Source: Syntrophus sp. (in: bacteria) (lineage in GTDB: Bacteria; Desulfobacterota; Syntrophorhabdia; Syntrophorhabdales; Syntrophorhabdaceae). From it: a stretch of DNA of 64,000 nt. Below, one piece after another: positions 47,286 to 56,502 of this stretch. Location of the stretch: NCBI GenBank assembly GCA_013824645.1, contig PNOF01000001.1, forward strand, positions 62,001 through 126,000, written 5' to 3'. Each line of letters begins with the position of its first letter. Position 1 is the first letter of the stretch. The position numbers were made by a program, and so were the translations under genes. The notes beneath the pieces were generated by a model that ran no database searches, was not told the origin of the DNA, and saw only the letters and a program-made list of their open reading frames with translations.

Positions 47286-49058
47286 TCACCCTTCTTTCAT
47301 GATGATCTTTAGCTTCATTTTAGTGTGTATCGTGTTATTCTTCAAGCGATTGGCCGACTTGATGGTTGCAATATCAATACCATATTTGTCGGATATCGAT
47401 GCCAGGGTCTCACCCTTTTTGACAATATGGTATTTGGCTTTTGGCGATGCCTTTTTCTCGACATGGCTGACAAGCTTCAACTTCATTTTCGGATGGACTT
47501 TTTCACTTTTCAGGTTATTCATAGATTTGAGCTCAGCCATATCCACACCGTATTTATCGGATATCAATGCCAGGGTCTCACCCTTTTTGACAATATGGTA
47601 GGGCTTTATTTTTTCAGCCTTTACTACGATTGCATCTTTCTTGTCCGTCTTCACGGACCCCTGCGACTTAGTTGAAAGGGTTTTACTGTGCAGACTACTG
47701 GCCACAACAAGCTTGGAGGGACCGCTATATTTCGGTATAGCAATGACCATACCGGGTTTTATCTTCAATTCATCTTCACAACTGTTAACAAGATGGATAT
47801 CTTCACTTTTCACGCCATATTTTTTTGCGATCTTCGCAAGCGTGTCGCTCCTTTTTACCTTGTGGGTAATAACACTTTTAATTTTCCGTTCACCTTCCAG
47901 GGCAATCTCCAGTCTTTCGCTGAACTGTAGGGTATTTATTGGATAGGGAAGCTTGATCTCATAATCACTATTGCCTGGAGGTGTAATGCCACGGACGAGT
48001 TCGGGATTGTAGGACTTGACACTGATAAGATCAAGTGACGAAGCCTTTGCGATGGCGGTAAGCGGTGTCGAAGGCGGCACGGAAATTTCCACGAACTGTA
48101 TGGGACGATCAAAGGTGATACTTCCAAAACCATACTTTACCGGGTCTTTTGCGATAATTGCCGCAGCTATGAGTTGAGGAATATAGTTTCTCGTTTCTTT
48201 CGGAAGCGCATTGTATTTGTGGAGCTCCCAGAAATCGTTCGTATTATGCTTCAGAATGGCCCGCCCGACCCTTCCCTCTCCGGCATTGTATCCGGCTGCC
48301 GCCAGATACCAGTGGCCAAACTGATTAAAGAGATCGCGGAGATACTTTGCTGCAGCAACGGTTGATTTTTCAGGGTCTCTGCGTTCATCGATCCAGTAGT
48401 TCACTCTAAGCCCGTATCTGCCGCCGGTTTCATAGATAAACTGCCAGGGGCCACAGGCCTTTGCCGTTGAGTATGCTTTAGGATTAAACCCGCTCTCGAT
48501 CATGGCAAGGTAAACCAGGTCTTCGGGCATGCCATGCTTTCTCAGGATTTCGGTAATAATGGGGACATACCATCTGGCCCGTTTCAGCCAGCTCCCGAAT
48601 ACCTTTCTCTTGTCGACAGTAAAAAAATGGATATAATATTTTACGGCATCGTTAAATACGATGGGTATATCAAAATTTTGAATATTGGTGCTTTCCAAAA
48701 GAGACCCAATATCATCGTCTTCAAAAACCTGATCTGCAAGCATGACAGGGGGCTCGTCTTTTTTGACAATAGGCGACGTCAGGGCGGCTATTGGTTTCAT
48801 CTGCTCTTTTGCACCGGGTTCCGATGCCTTGCCAACCTTTTCTGCCTTCATCTGCAATGGTGGTGCTTTTGTGGGAGCCTGCGGGGGTGAGAGTTGCGTC
48901 GTGCCCTTACTATGGACTACAAACTGGCCGGGGTGGTTTGATTGGCTTGATATAACCTGACCGCCAGTGGCACACCCAGCTAAAAGAAACAAAAAAATTA
49001 TACAATAGAGGTATTTTCCCATACCCCTTTTATTAGCAAGTTTCATACCAAAGCTCAT
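47286..49058 (-). CDS. mltD: MltD-like membrane-bound lytic transglycosylase with three LysM domains
   Basis: 590 residues. Lipoprotein signal with lipobox LAGC (YCIIFLFLLAGC), a Pro-rich linker, an SLT family 1 transglycosylase domain with the catalytic Glu in LAMIESGFNPKAYS, then GPWQFIYETGGRYGL and AAAGYNAGEGRVGRAI, and three LysM modules near residues 400, 490 and 545 (HKVKRSDTLAKIAKKYGV; HIVKKGETLALISDKYGV; HIVKKGETLASISDKYGI). It cuts peptidoglycan glycan strands, forming anhydromuropeptides. The signal is also complete from the ATGs at 49046 or 49022, so the start is uncertain. Confidence 0.93.
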   Translation of the reverse strand: MSFGMKLANKRGMGKYLYCIIFLFLLAGCATGGQVISSQSNHPGQFVVHSKGTTQLSPPQAPTKAPPLQMKAEKVGKASEPGAKEQMKPIAALTSPIVKKDEPPVMLADQVFEDDDIGSLLESTNIQNFDIPIVFNDAVKYYIHFFTVDKRKVFGSWLKRARWYVPIITEILRKHGMPEDLVYLAMIESGFNPKAYSTAKACGPWQFIYETGGRYGLRVNYWIDERRDPEKSTVAAAKYLRDLFNQFGHWYLAAAGYNAGEGRVGRAILKHNTNDFWELHKYNALPKETRNYIPQLIAAAIIAKDPVKYGFGSITFDRPIQFVEISVPPSTPLTAIAKASSLDLISVKSYNPELVRGITPPGNSDYEIKLPYPINTLQFSERLEIALEGERKIKSVITHKVKRSDTLAKIAKKYGVKSEDIHLVNSCEDELKIKPGMVIAIPKYSGPSKLVVASSLHSKTLSTKSQGSVKTDKKDAIVVKAEKIKPYHIVKKGETLALISDKYGVDMAELKSMNNLKSEKVHPKMKLKLVSHVEKKASPKAKYHIVKKGETLASISDKYGIDIATIKSANRLKNNTIHTKMKLKIIMKEG

Positions 49059-49471
49059 TACTTTGATGATAAAGGCTAAACCCTTCTATGTCAATAAAAT
49101 AATGTGTTTTTATTCATATAGAAATAGCTAACCGGGAAGACTCTGCCTTGCAATAGTTCAATAACCCCTTGAAAAACAAGGTTATTGTTTCATTATTTGT
49201 TCGAAAAGGCACAGGGAACATCCTCAGTATTCCCCCTTCCGCTGTCAATGTTCCACCAACGCCGGCACATCCCCGCTATTGATATAGTTGTGCCTTCGTT
49301 ATCATCATAAACTACAACACCAAATTTTTTTAGCCTGGAGCGCGGCAGGACATTATGATATTCACGTTTCTCACAGAATGGTAAATCAATGTGTGCTGTG
49401 AAGCAAGGTCCCCAAAATTATATTCGCCTATTCAATAATTATAGAGGGATACAATGGTCACCAAGCATGTT
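49059..49471. other. Intergenic region with one hairpin
   Basis: No gene seen. CAATAACC..TTG (49159-49171) and CAAGGTTATTG (49177-49187) form a stem with a two-base bulge, a possible terminator without a clear T-run. Confidence 0.4.
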
Positions 49472-50032
49472 TCATTCGCCCGGCAATTTCTTTTGGAAAA
49501 GGTCAACGAGGTCTTTCATTTCGTTTCTTGCGTCAAAAACATCTGCCGGTAGCCAATTGACAACGCTGTCAACGAAATATAAATAAAGTCCCTTTTTCGT
49601 CTTTTTGTATTCCAGAAGTTCCGACCATTCTCTTTTTTGTTCATGAAACCGGGACTTTATCATAATATTACTCTTATTGAAGGTCAGTACAACCTCTTTC
49701 GCCTCTTCGGTTGATGTCTTTGCCTTTCTTTTTGCAATTTCCTGCCTGACAAAAAAGAACCAGATAATCACAAATCCCAGAGTAAACCATACAATTGTCA
49801 TGGGATCATTTCTGAACAACCCTGCCATGCCAGCCATAAGAAAAAATAAGCCCATAGAACTCATGATCCATCTTTTCATGGGGTGCATATCACTCACGCT
49901 TTTTGGTTTTCCCTTATGGGCGTCAAGCAGGTCCTGGGTGGTCTTTGTTTCGTTGAACTTATATATCTCCGATAGCGGTACCAGGAAGGTCAATTCGTTG
50001 TCTTCTTTTTTCTGTGTGATTTTTTCCTGCAT
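49472..50032 (-). CDS. YcxB-like membrane protein
   Basis: 186 residues. An N-terminal cytosolic part (ELTFLVPLSEIYKFNETKTT), two closely spaced membrane helices (IMSSMGLFFLMAGMAGLF and MTIVWFTLGFVIIWFFFV, residues about 57-95), and a C-terminal soluble domain with NIMIKSRFHEQKREWSELLE and LYFVDSVVNWLPADVFDARN, which matches the YcxB-like domain. Function in this family is unknown. Confidence 0.8.
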   Translation of the reverse strand: MQEKITQKKEDNELTFLVPLSEIYKFNETKTTQDLLDAHKGKPKSVSDMHPMKRWIMSSMGLFFLMAGMAGLFRNDPMTIVWFTLGFVIIWFFFVRQEIAKRKAKTSTEEAKEVVLTFNKSNIMIKSRFHEQKREWSELLEYKKTKKGLYLYFVDSVVNWLPADVFDARNEMKDLVDLFQKKLPGE

Positions 50033-50201
50033 CTCTTATTCTATTGCCTGAAGACAGGAATTGCAAACAGAAACGTGACTTTCTATGAAGAATAAAGCTT
50101 GTTCAGGGGAAGGGTGCGCCGCTTATCCCCGGTAAAAGCAGTGCTTATCTGATACGGTTGTGCTATTTCATAAATCGATAGTCAAAGCTTAATCAAAAAG
50201 C

Positions 50202-51125
50202 CTACGATAGGACCTTGTCTGTAAGACCACGGTAACCCCGTGCAAAATCAAAGGCGCTCATGCGTTTTTTGTTTTCCATCTGGAGGTCTTTTATCAAGAG
50301 AACATCAATTGCGGTATCAACGAGGATACCCTCCTTCGTAATTCCCCGTATTTGTCCGGGATTACCCGATGAGGAAAAACCATCGTCAACAGCGGCATCA
50401 AAAATCTTTACCATCTTGTTGTCCAGGAAGGTATAGGCAACAGGCCATTCGACAAAGGCGCGAACCTGCCTGCCGATCTCGACAGCGCTTCTTGTCCAGT
50501 CGATCTTACCCATTTCTTTGGTAATAATGGGCGTATAGGTTGCAATTTCATGCCGCTGCCCTGTTCCGTTCATCATGCCCCGAATCTCAATAGTATCAAG
50601 AAAATCCGGCAATATTGCCGCTGCCCGTGCAGCAAGTCTCTTTGAGAGGCCGGTAAGGTTTTCTCCGGGTTCTATTATGGTCTGCTCCTGATAGACCACA
50701 TCGCCTTCGTCCATCTTTTCATTCATTCTGATAAGGGTAATACCTGTCATGGCGTCGCCCTTCAAAAGGGCCCATTGCATAGGCGAGGGCCCACGGTAAT
50801 GGGGTAAAAGTGAAGGATGAATATTCAGAGGACCCCGTGAAGGAACATCAAGGACCCATCTGGGCACAATCAATCCGAAGGAAGCAACAACAAAAAAATC
50901 CGGTTTGTGATCCGGCAGCGTCTTCACGAGATCATCTTTAAATGAATCGATTTCCATGAGGGGGAGATCTAATGCTGCAGCCGCCCTTTTTACTTCGTTG
51001 TCATCAAGGGCATATCCCCTGCCCTTTGGTTTTGCCTTTTTTGTAACTACCAGGACCGTCTGTTCGGCAACAGATTTGAGAATCGGCACGGAGAAACCTG
51101 AGGACCCAAAAAAAATCACCCTCAT
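50202..51125 (-). CDS. fmt: Methionyl-tRNA formyltransferase
   Basis: 307 residues. Formylates initiator Met-tRNA using 10-formyltetrahydrofolate. The start RVIFFGSSGFSVPILKSVAE, the catalytic block NIHPSLLPHYRGPSPMQWAL (N-x-H-x-S-L-L-P-x-x-R-G) and LIRMNEKMDEGDVVYQEQ are family hallmarks; the C-terminal domain binds tRNA. The ATG overlaps the stop codon of def by one base, the classic def-fmt pair. Confidence 0.97.
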   Translation of the reverse strand: MRVIFFGSSGFSVPILKSVAEQTVLVVTKKAKPKGRGYALDDNEVKRAAAALDLPLMEIDSFKDDLVKTLPDHKPDFFVVASFGLIVPRWVLDVPSRGPLNIHPSLLPHYRGPSPMQWALLKGDAMTGITLIRMNEKMDEGDVVYQEQTIIEPGENLTGLSKRLAARAAAILPDFLDTIEIRGMMNGTGQRHEIATYTPIITKEMGKIDWTRSAVEIGRQVRAFVEWPVAYTFLDNKMVKIFDAAVDDGFSSSGNPGQIRGITKEGILVDTAIDVLLIKDLQMENKKRMSAFDFARGYRGLTDKVLS

Positions 51126-51622
51126 TACTTCTGTCCGGCGTATTTCTTTTTAAATATATTTTTTTTGACAGGACTGAGGTGGTCGATGAAAAGGACCCCC
51201 TTGAGGTGGTCTATTTCGTGCTGCATGGCCCTCGCAAACTGGCCTTCACATTCAAATTCTATTGTCTTCCCCGTTAGGTCGACACCCCGTGCAGAGACTA
51301 TCTTCGCCCGTTTCACAAATTCATAGAAGCCGGGAACACTCAAGCACCCTTCTTCTCCGATCTCTTCCAGATCGGTCCCGATAATAACAGGGTTGAGAAT
51401 AATGAGGTGCTTTTTATTCCTGCTATTCAATGATGCGTCGACAGCAATGAGCTGGATAGGCACGCCAACCTGGTTCGCCGCCAACCCGGCGCCGTGGGCA
51501 AGTATCATTGTTTCAATCATATCCTGGGAAAGCTTCACGATTTCATCGGTAATGTTTTCGACCGGTGCAGCAAGTTTTCTCAGTACCGGATCGGGGAATG
51601 TTCTGATTTCAATAAGAGCCAT
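51125..51622 (-). CDS. def: Peptide deformylase
   Basis: 165 residues, metal-dependent hydrolase that removes the formyl group from nascent proteins. The three signatures are complete: GAGLAANQVG (motif 1), EEGCLSVPG (motif 2, metal Cys) and QHEIDHLKGVLFID (motif 3, HEIDH). It forms a def-fmt unit with the next gene. Confidence 0.97.
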   Translation of the reverse strand: MALIEIRTFPDPVLRKLAAPVENITDEIVKLSQDMIETMILAHGAGLAANQVGVPIQLIAVDASLNSRNKKHLIILNPVIIGTDLEEIGEEGCLSVPGFYEFVKRAKIVSARGVDLTGKTIEFECEGQFARAMQHEIDHLKGVLFIDHLSPVKKNIFKKKYAGQK

Positions 51623-51717
51623 ATATATTTTTTAAATCATATTGCCCTGATAGTCAATATTCATCCACAAGCTATCTCGAAAGTACGAGCTGTATGAGAA
51701 GGAAAGCCGGGTTAATA

Positions 51718-52095
51718 TCACTCGGCGCTTCGGTACCAGGGAAAATGTTTTACCATCTTGTTCTCAATATCTTCAAGGATAATCCTTGCAAGTTCCCGGT
51801 AGTCCTCCGCTTTTTCCCAGCCGTGGGGGTCATATGTTTCTTCTTTCATAAGCATTAAAAAATTCATGATCCGCTGCGCCCTCCAGGTCGTCATGGCCCT
51901 CACAGTCTGGACAAGATCCTCTTCGGCTTCTATCTCTCCCCTGTCAAGGGCACAAAGGGCGAGCTGCATACAATGGAGGGAATCGGCAAGAACTTCCTCG
52001 CCAATTTCCTGAAGGGTCTTTTTTGCCCGTTTATTGATAAGCATTTTATTAAGTATTTTAATTTCTTCTAACCGTTCTGTCACAAAGTACCCCAT
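51718..52095 (-). CDS. Conserved-looking helical protein of unknown function
   Basis: 125 residues, predicted all-helical and soluble (VTERLEEIKILNKMLINKRA; LHCMQLALCALDRGEIEAEE; EKAEDYRELARIILEDIENK). No domain or motif is recognised. It lies 95 bp upstream of def on the same strand and is divergent from tatA, so co-transcription with def-fmt is possible but not shown. Confidence 0.65.
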   Translation of the reverse strand: MGYFVTERLEEIKILNKMLINKRAKKTLQEIGEEVLADSLHCMQLALCALDRGEIEAEEDLVQTVRAMTTWRAQRIMNFLMLMKEETYDPHGWEKAEDYRELARIILEDIENKMVKHFPWYRSAE

Positions 52096-52167
52096 GGTTT
52101 ATTTACAATATTCCCATATTTCCATTCAGTATATCCTCATTCAGTCCATCCATCCATTGAAAAATAA

Positions 52168-52197
52168 TTGACTCCTTTCTTTTGAAAGTGATATTGT
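52168..52197 (+). promoter_or_regulatory. tatA promoter
   Basis: TTGACT (52168-52173) and TATTGT (52192-52197) with an 18-base spacer. The -10 ends five bases before the tatA ATG and no ribosome-binding site is visible, suggesting a leaderless transcript. Confidence 0.55.
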
Positions 52198-52202
52198 AAG
52201 CT

Positions 52203-52397
52203 ATGTTTGGTCTCGGGTTTCCCGAAATAATTGCAATATTAGCCATCTTTCTTCTCTTTTTCGGCAGTGGTAAAATCCCGGAGATTATGGGGTCAGTCGG
52301 CAAAGGAATAAAAATGTTTAAAATAGCCCTAAAAGCGCCCGTAAAACAGGATTCCGTTTCTGTTTCCGACAATAAAAACAGAGAAAATTCAGTCTAA
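52203..52397 (+). CDS. tatA: Twin-arginine translocase subunit TatA
   Basis: 64 residues. MFGLGFPEIIAILAIFLLFF: a short N-terminal membrane helix with the conserved FG-x-PE start, then the FGSGKIPEIMGSVGKGIKMF amphipathic helix with the family F-G-hinge, and a polar tail. TatA polymerises to form the Tat export pore for folded proteins. It is followed by folK seven bases after its stop. No tatC is in this window. Confidence 0.93.
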   Translation: MFGLGFPEIIAILAIFLLFFGSGKIPEIMGSVGKGIKMFKIALKAPVKQDSVSVSDNKNRENSV

Positions 52398-52404
52398 CTA
52401 TAAA

Positions 52405-52923
52405 ATGGATAAAAAAATCCTTATAGGCATTGGTTCCAATATCGGTAACGGTATAAAGAATTGTATGGCCGCAATAAAGAAGATTTCCAGCGACAAGAGA
52501 GTGAATCTGAAAGTAATTTCCTCTTTCTATACCACATCTCCTGTTTCAGAAATTAAGCAGGACGATTTTATCAATTGTGCTGTCCTCGTGAGTTGGGAAG
52601 GTACACCGCATGAACTTCTGCAATTCCTCACCGGTATTGAAAACAGCATGGGAAGAACAAGAGAGATTAAGGATGGTCCAAGGATTATTGATCTTGATAT
52701 ACTTCTCTTTGGTGATAGGGTCCTTGATGAACCTTCTCTGACAATCCCCCATAAAGAACTTCACAAACGAAAATTCTCTCTTATGCCATGTCTTGAAATA
52801 GACCCCAATTTTATTATTCCTACGTATAAGAGACCACTCAATGATTTTCTTCCTGAAATCGGTGACGACCAGGTTGTCACAAAACTTGAGGGGATTGTGT
52901 TTCTCGAAGAATCAGAAGAATAA
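52405..52923 (+). CDS. folK: 6-hydroxymethyl-7,8-dihydropterin pyrophosphokinase (HPPK)
   Basis: 172 residues, folate biosynthesis. Signatures: ILIGIGSNIGNGIKNCMAAI (start), FINCAVLVSWEGTPHELLQF, GRTREIKDGPRIIDLDILLFGD (core GPRIIDLDILLFG), and LTIPHKELHKRKFSLMPCLE. It transfers pyrophosphate from ATP to hydroxymethyl-dihydropterin. Linked to tatA by a short spacer and probably co-transcribed. Confidence 0.96.
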   Translation: MDKKILIGIGSNIGNGIKNCMAAIKKISSDKRVNLKVISSFYTTSPVSEIKQDDFINCAVLVSWEGTPHELLQFLTGIENSMGRTREIKDGPRIIDLDILLFGDRVLDEPSLTIPHKELHKRKFSLMPCLEIDPNFIIPTYKRPLNDFLPEIGDDQVVTKLEGIVFLEESEE

Positions 52924-52950
52924 TAGTACATCAATGAAGGCGACTTGGTA

Positions 52951-53958
52951 TTAAGGCTTAATGATCACCTTGATTGACTCCCGGCCCTCCGACACAAGCT
53001 GGAACCCGTAAGCAATGTCGGCAAGAGGGAGCCAGTGTGTGATCAAGTCATCAACGATGATATTGCCTGATTCGATTAATTTCATTGCTTCAATAATGTC
53101 AGGAGGTCCGCAGTAGTAGGAAGTGAGGATACTCATTTCTTTCATCCAGAAATCATTGACCGGAACGACAACGTTCCTGTCTGGTCCGGGAACAGCAAAC
53201 AATACAATCTTGCCGCCTTTGTCCACGCATTTCCAGGCTTGTTCCAAGGCTTGTTCGGCCGCAGCGCATAACAGTACAACATCAGCCTTTTTACCGTTTT
53301 CAGCAATCAGTCGTGCGGCCACTTCATCTACAGAATCAATAATGATATCGGCGCCCATGCGGGCGGCAATTTCCAGCTTCTTTTTGTTAACATCGACGGC
53401 AATTAACTTGCACCCTTTTGTCTTGGCCAGTTTTACATGAAGCAAGCCGGACATCCCGCAGCCGATTATTAATACAGAGTCATTGTTTTTTATGCCGGCA
53501 AGTCGCTGTGCCCTGACAACACAGGCAAGAGGCTCAATGAATGTACTTTGATCATACGTAATGTTTTTCGGCAGCAGATATGTTCCATTCTCTACAAATA
53601 TTTCCGGAACCAGAATATATTCGGCAAAACCGCCGGGCAGCCGTTCCTTAATTTCCGTGCACTGGGGATAATGTTCGTTTAGGCAGTAAAAGCATTTCCC
53701 GCAAGGTATCTTCGGCGGGATAAATACCCGGTCGCCCGGTTTATATTTTTTTACAGAACTGCCGACTGCCACAATTTCGGCGCCGATTTCATGCCCCTGC
53801 ACGAGCGGGGCCCGCGGGAGACGGTACCACTCCACGATGTCGCTCCCGCAGATGCCGCAGGAAATAACCTTAATAAGCATCTCCTTTGGGCCAGGTATCG
53901 GGGTCGGCACTTCCTCGGTCCGAATATCCTGATTGTTATACCAGTAGGAAACTTTCAT
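52951..53958 (-). CDS. Zinc-dependent medium-chain alcohol/polyol dehydrogenase
   Basis: 335 residues. The zinc-binding catalytic Cys-Gly-Ile-Cys-Gly-Ser-Asp (SCGICGSDIVEW), GHEIGAEIVAVGSSVKKYKP, the four-cysteine structural zinc lobe (KIPCGKCFYCLNEHYPQC), and the Rossmann core VLIIGCGMSGLLHVKLAKT are complete. It resembles sorbitol or threonine dehydrogenases and related enzymes; substrate not determined. It sits 22 bp downstream of the LsrF-like gene on the same strand, suggesting a common short pathway. Confidence 0.92.
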   Translation of the reverse strand: MKVSYWYNNQDIRTEEVPTPIPGPKEMLIKVISCGICGSDIVEWYRLPRAPLVQGHEIGAEIVAVGSSVKKYKPGDRVFIPPKIPCGKCFYCLNEHYPQCTEIKERLPGGFAEYILVPEIFVENGTYLLPKNITYDQSTFIEPLACVVRAQRLAGIKNNDSVLIIGCGMSGLLHVKLAKTKGCKLIAVDVNKKKLEIAARMGADIIIDSVDEVAARLIAENGKKADVVLLCAAAEQALEQAWKCVDKGGKIVLFAVPGPDRNVVVPVNDFWMKEMSILTSYYCGPPDIIEAMKLIESGNIIVDDLITHWLPLADIAYGFQLVSEGRESIKVIIKP

Positions 53959-53980
53959 TTTGTGGCTTTCGATGGAACCC

Positions 53981-54865
53981 TCAGTCTTGATTTTTTAAAG
54001 TATTATACAGATCAAAAGCCGCGGCCGGAGTTTCGTTGTCGTGGACAACAGCCCTTACAGCTTTTATCATGGCCACCGGCGCTTCCGACTGGAAAATATT
54101 ACGTCCCATATCTACACCGGCGGCGCCTTTTTGCACCGCGTTATAGGCCATAGTCAGGGCATCGAGTTCGGGTATCTTCTTGCCTCCGGCCATTACGATC
54201 GGCACTGGACAGGACGCGGTGACAGTATCAAAATCTTTCTCGACATAGTAGCTCTTGATGTAATGGGCACCAAGTTCCGCGCAAATCCGGCAAGCCAGGC
54301 GGAAGTACTTGGCGTCTCGGGCCATATCCTTGCCAACAGCCGTTACGGCCATGGTTGGGATGCCATAACGGTTGCCGATGTCAACCATTCGCGTCATGTT
54401 GATGATTGATTGTCTTTCGTATTCACCGCCGATAAACACCTGAACAGCCATGGCGCATACATTCAAACGTATAGATTCTTCAATATCAACGGCAATATCC
54501 TCATTGGACAACTCCTTAAGGATGCTGGCCCCTCCGGAAACCCTGAGTACAATTGATTTGGAAGTCGTGGGTGGCACAATGGAACGTAAAATTCCTCTGG
54601 TCAGCATCAGGGTATCTGCATAAGGCGCCAGGGGAAGAATACTGATATCGATCCGTTCCAGACCTGTGGTAGGTCCCTGAAAATACCCGTGATCAATGGC
54701 CAGCATGACTGTCCGGCCGGATACCGGATTAAATATCCGTGCGAGTCTGTTTTTTATTCCCCAATCCAATGAATTTGAGCCTTTGAGAAAAAACCCCTCT
54801 GTTTTTTGGGGCTTGTCCGTATGAAACATCTTAGCTTCTTTGATTTCATCTGTATCTGCCATCAT
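53981..54865 (-). CDS. lsrF: LsrF-like thiolase/aldolase (DhnA-type class I aldolase family)
   Basis: 294 residues. The sequence is very like E. coli Lsr[41 protein letters not shown] (core [15 protein letters not shown]), [12 protein letters not shown]-type [16 protein letters not shown] and [20 protein letters not shown]. LsrF cleaves the phosphorylated AI-2 derivative 3-hydroxy-5-phosphooxypentane-2,4-dione using CoA; the Schiff-base lysine should be in [18 protein letters not shown] precedes the ATG. None of the other lsr genes are nearby, so the role in AI-2 breakdown is inferred only from similarity. Confidence 0.88.
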   Translation of the reverse strand: MMADTDEIKEAKMFHTDKPQKTEGFFLKGSNSLDWGIKNRLARIFNPVSGRTVMLAIDHGYFQGPTTGLERIDISILPLAPYADTLMLTRGILRSIVPPTTSKSIVLRVSGGASILKELSNEDIAVDIEESIRLNVCAMAVQVFIGGEYERQSIINMTRMVDIGNRYGIPTMAVTAVGKDMARDAKYFRLACRICAELGAHYIKSYYVEKDFDTVTASCPVPIVMAGGKKIPELDALTMAYNAVQKGAAGVDMGRNIFQSEAPVAMIKAVRAVVHDNETPAAAFDLYNTLKNQD

Positions 54866-54929
54866 TTTCTCCTTTTCTGTTTAGAAACGGCAACAAAGTT
54901 ATATGAATGAATGCGAATTGGCATAAGCT

Positions 54930-56501
54930 TTACCGTACGAAATGGGCGCCCCTGCTCACCCGGTTTTTGAAGGCTGATTCAGCAACAATGAGGGCTGTTC
55001 TTGCACCGTTTCTGAGATTGATGACCATGGGATCAAGACGAGTTGTCCTGTAAAAATCGTCGATCCTATTTTTGAGATAGCTGAGATCTGCGCGGGCACG
55101 CTCTAATCGTTTGACAGTCCGTATGATACCGACATAGTTCCACATGGTCGATTTAATACTCACCCAGTCCTGCTGGATAAGAGCAGGGTCAATCTCTTCT
55201 ACTCTTTCCGGAAAACGCCAGGGTGGAATTTCAGATTCCTTATAGAGTTTTTTATCCTTAGTTAATCCCGATATATGTTGTGCTGACCGGATCCCCCACA
55301 CAAGCCCTTCGAGAAGTGACGTCGATGCAAGTCTGTTGGCGCCATGAAGGCCGGTGGCAGAAACTTCACCAACAGCATAGAGGTGTTTTAAGGATGTCCG
55401 GCCCCAGAGGTCTACCTGGATCCCGCCACAACTGTAATGGGCCGCCGGAACAACAGGTATGGGGACCTTTTGTATATCGATATCAAGAGACAGACATCTT
55501 TTGTAAATCATAGGAAAACGTTTTTTGATATTAATATCGGTATGTGATGCGATATCGAGGTACACATATGCATCGCCTCTCTTAATCATCTCCTCGTACA
55601 TTGCCCGACAGACTTCATCTCTCGGGGCAAGGTCTCCCAGCGGGGAATATTCGTCCATAAAGTGAAAACCGTCTTTTGTCATCAGTTTTCCGCCCTCTCC
55701 ACGCACTGCTTCTGATATGAGAAACCCATCTGCGTCCTTATGGAACAGGGTTGTAGGGTGAAATTGAATATACTCCATATTGATAAGCCGGGCCCCTGCC
55801 CGATCTGCCATGGCAAACCCATCGCCCGTTGATCCCAGCGGATTTGTTGTATGTTGATAAATTCTTCCCAAACCTCCCGTTGCGAGGATCGTATACGTTG
55901 AGAATATTCTTTCTACCTCTTCGCTCGTATTGTTGAGTACATAGGCTCCGATACATTGCGGCTCCATGTAAAGAGCAAGGGGACTTGCGGAATGGTGGGG
56001 TACAGTGAGGAGATCAATGGCGGTATAATTATTATAAACCCTTACATGCTCCTGTTCCTTCAGTTTCTTTATGAGACTCTCTTCGATGGCTTTACCCGTT
56101 GAATCCATGGAATAAAGTATTCTCCGGCGGGAATGTCCACCTTCTCTGGCAAAGGCATAGCCGTTTTCCGGAGAACGGGTAAAGGGTACGTTGACCTTAT
56201 TAATAAGAAAATCCTCAACCAAGGTAGGTCCGTCGTAAGCAATAATTTTAACGGCCTCTATATTGGAAATTCCATCCCCTGCCTGCATAATATCGTCTAT
56301 GAGAAGCTCCGGTGCATCATCGATACCCCTGGAAATAATTCCTCCCTGAGCATAATAAGTATTTGACTCTTCAACGGCGTTCTGCTTTGTTACAACAATA
56401 ACATCAAGCCCCTGCTCGGAAGCAACAATGGCCGCAGAAAGCCCTGCGATACCTGATCCGATTATGAGCACATCACAATAATGCCTGTTGTCTTTATTCA
56501 T
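54930..56501 (-). CDS. nadB: L-aspartate oxidase
   Basis: About 523 residues, FAD enzyme of the first step of de novo NAD synthesis (aspartate to iminoaspartate). FAD-binding CDVLIIGSGIAGLSAAIVAS, TILATGGLGRIYQHTTNP, VPAAHYSCGGIQVDLWGRT and the succinate-dehydrogenase-like motifs HGANRLASTSLLEGLVWG are clear. I start at 56501: GGAGG lies nine bases before this ATG, which follows the nadA stop by one base. It is the last gene of nadC-nadA-nadB. Confidence 0.96.
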   Translation of the reverse strand: MNKDNRHYCDVLIIGSGIAGLSAAIVASEQGLDVIVVTKQNAVEESNTYYAQGGIISRGIDDAPELLIDDIMQAGDGISNIEAVKIIAYDGPTLVEDFLINKVNVPFTRSPENGYAFAREGGHSRRRILYSMDSTGKAIEESLIKKLKEQEHVRVYNNYTAIDLLTVPHHSASPLALYMEPQCIGAYVLNNTSEEVERIFSTYTILATGGLGRIYQHTTNPLGSTGDGFAMADRAGARLINMEYIQFHPTTLFHKDADGFLISEAVRGEGGKLMTKDGFHFMDEYSPLGDLAPRDEVCRAMYEEMIKRGDAYVYLDIASHTDINIKKRFPMIYKRCLSLDIDIQKVPIPVVPAAHYSCGGIQVDLWGRTSLKHLYAVGEVSATGLHGANRLASTSLLEGLVWGIRSAQHISGLTKDKKLYKESEIPPWRFPERVEEIDPALIQQDWVSIKSTMWNYVGIIRTVKRLERARADLSYLKNRIDDFYRTTRLDPMVINLRNGARTALIVAESAFKNRVSRGAHFVR

Positions 56502-56502
56502 T

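Noticed and set aside
49159-49187. Hairpin considered as a factor-independent terminator
   Set aside because: No T-run follows on either strand, so only the hairpin is reported.
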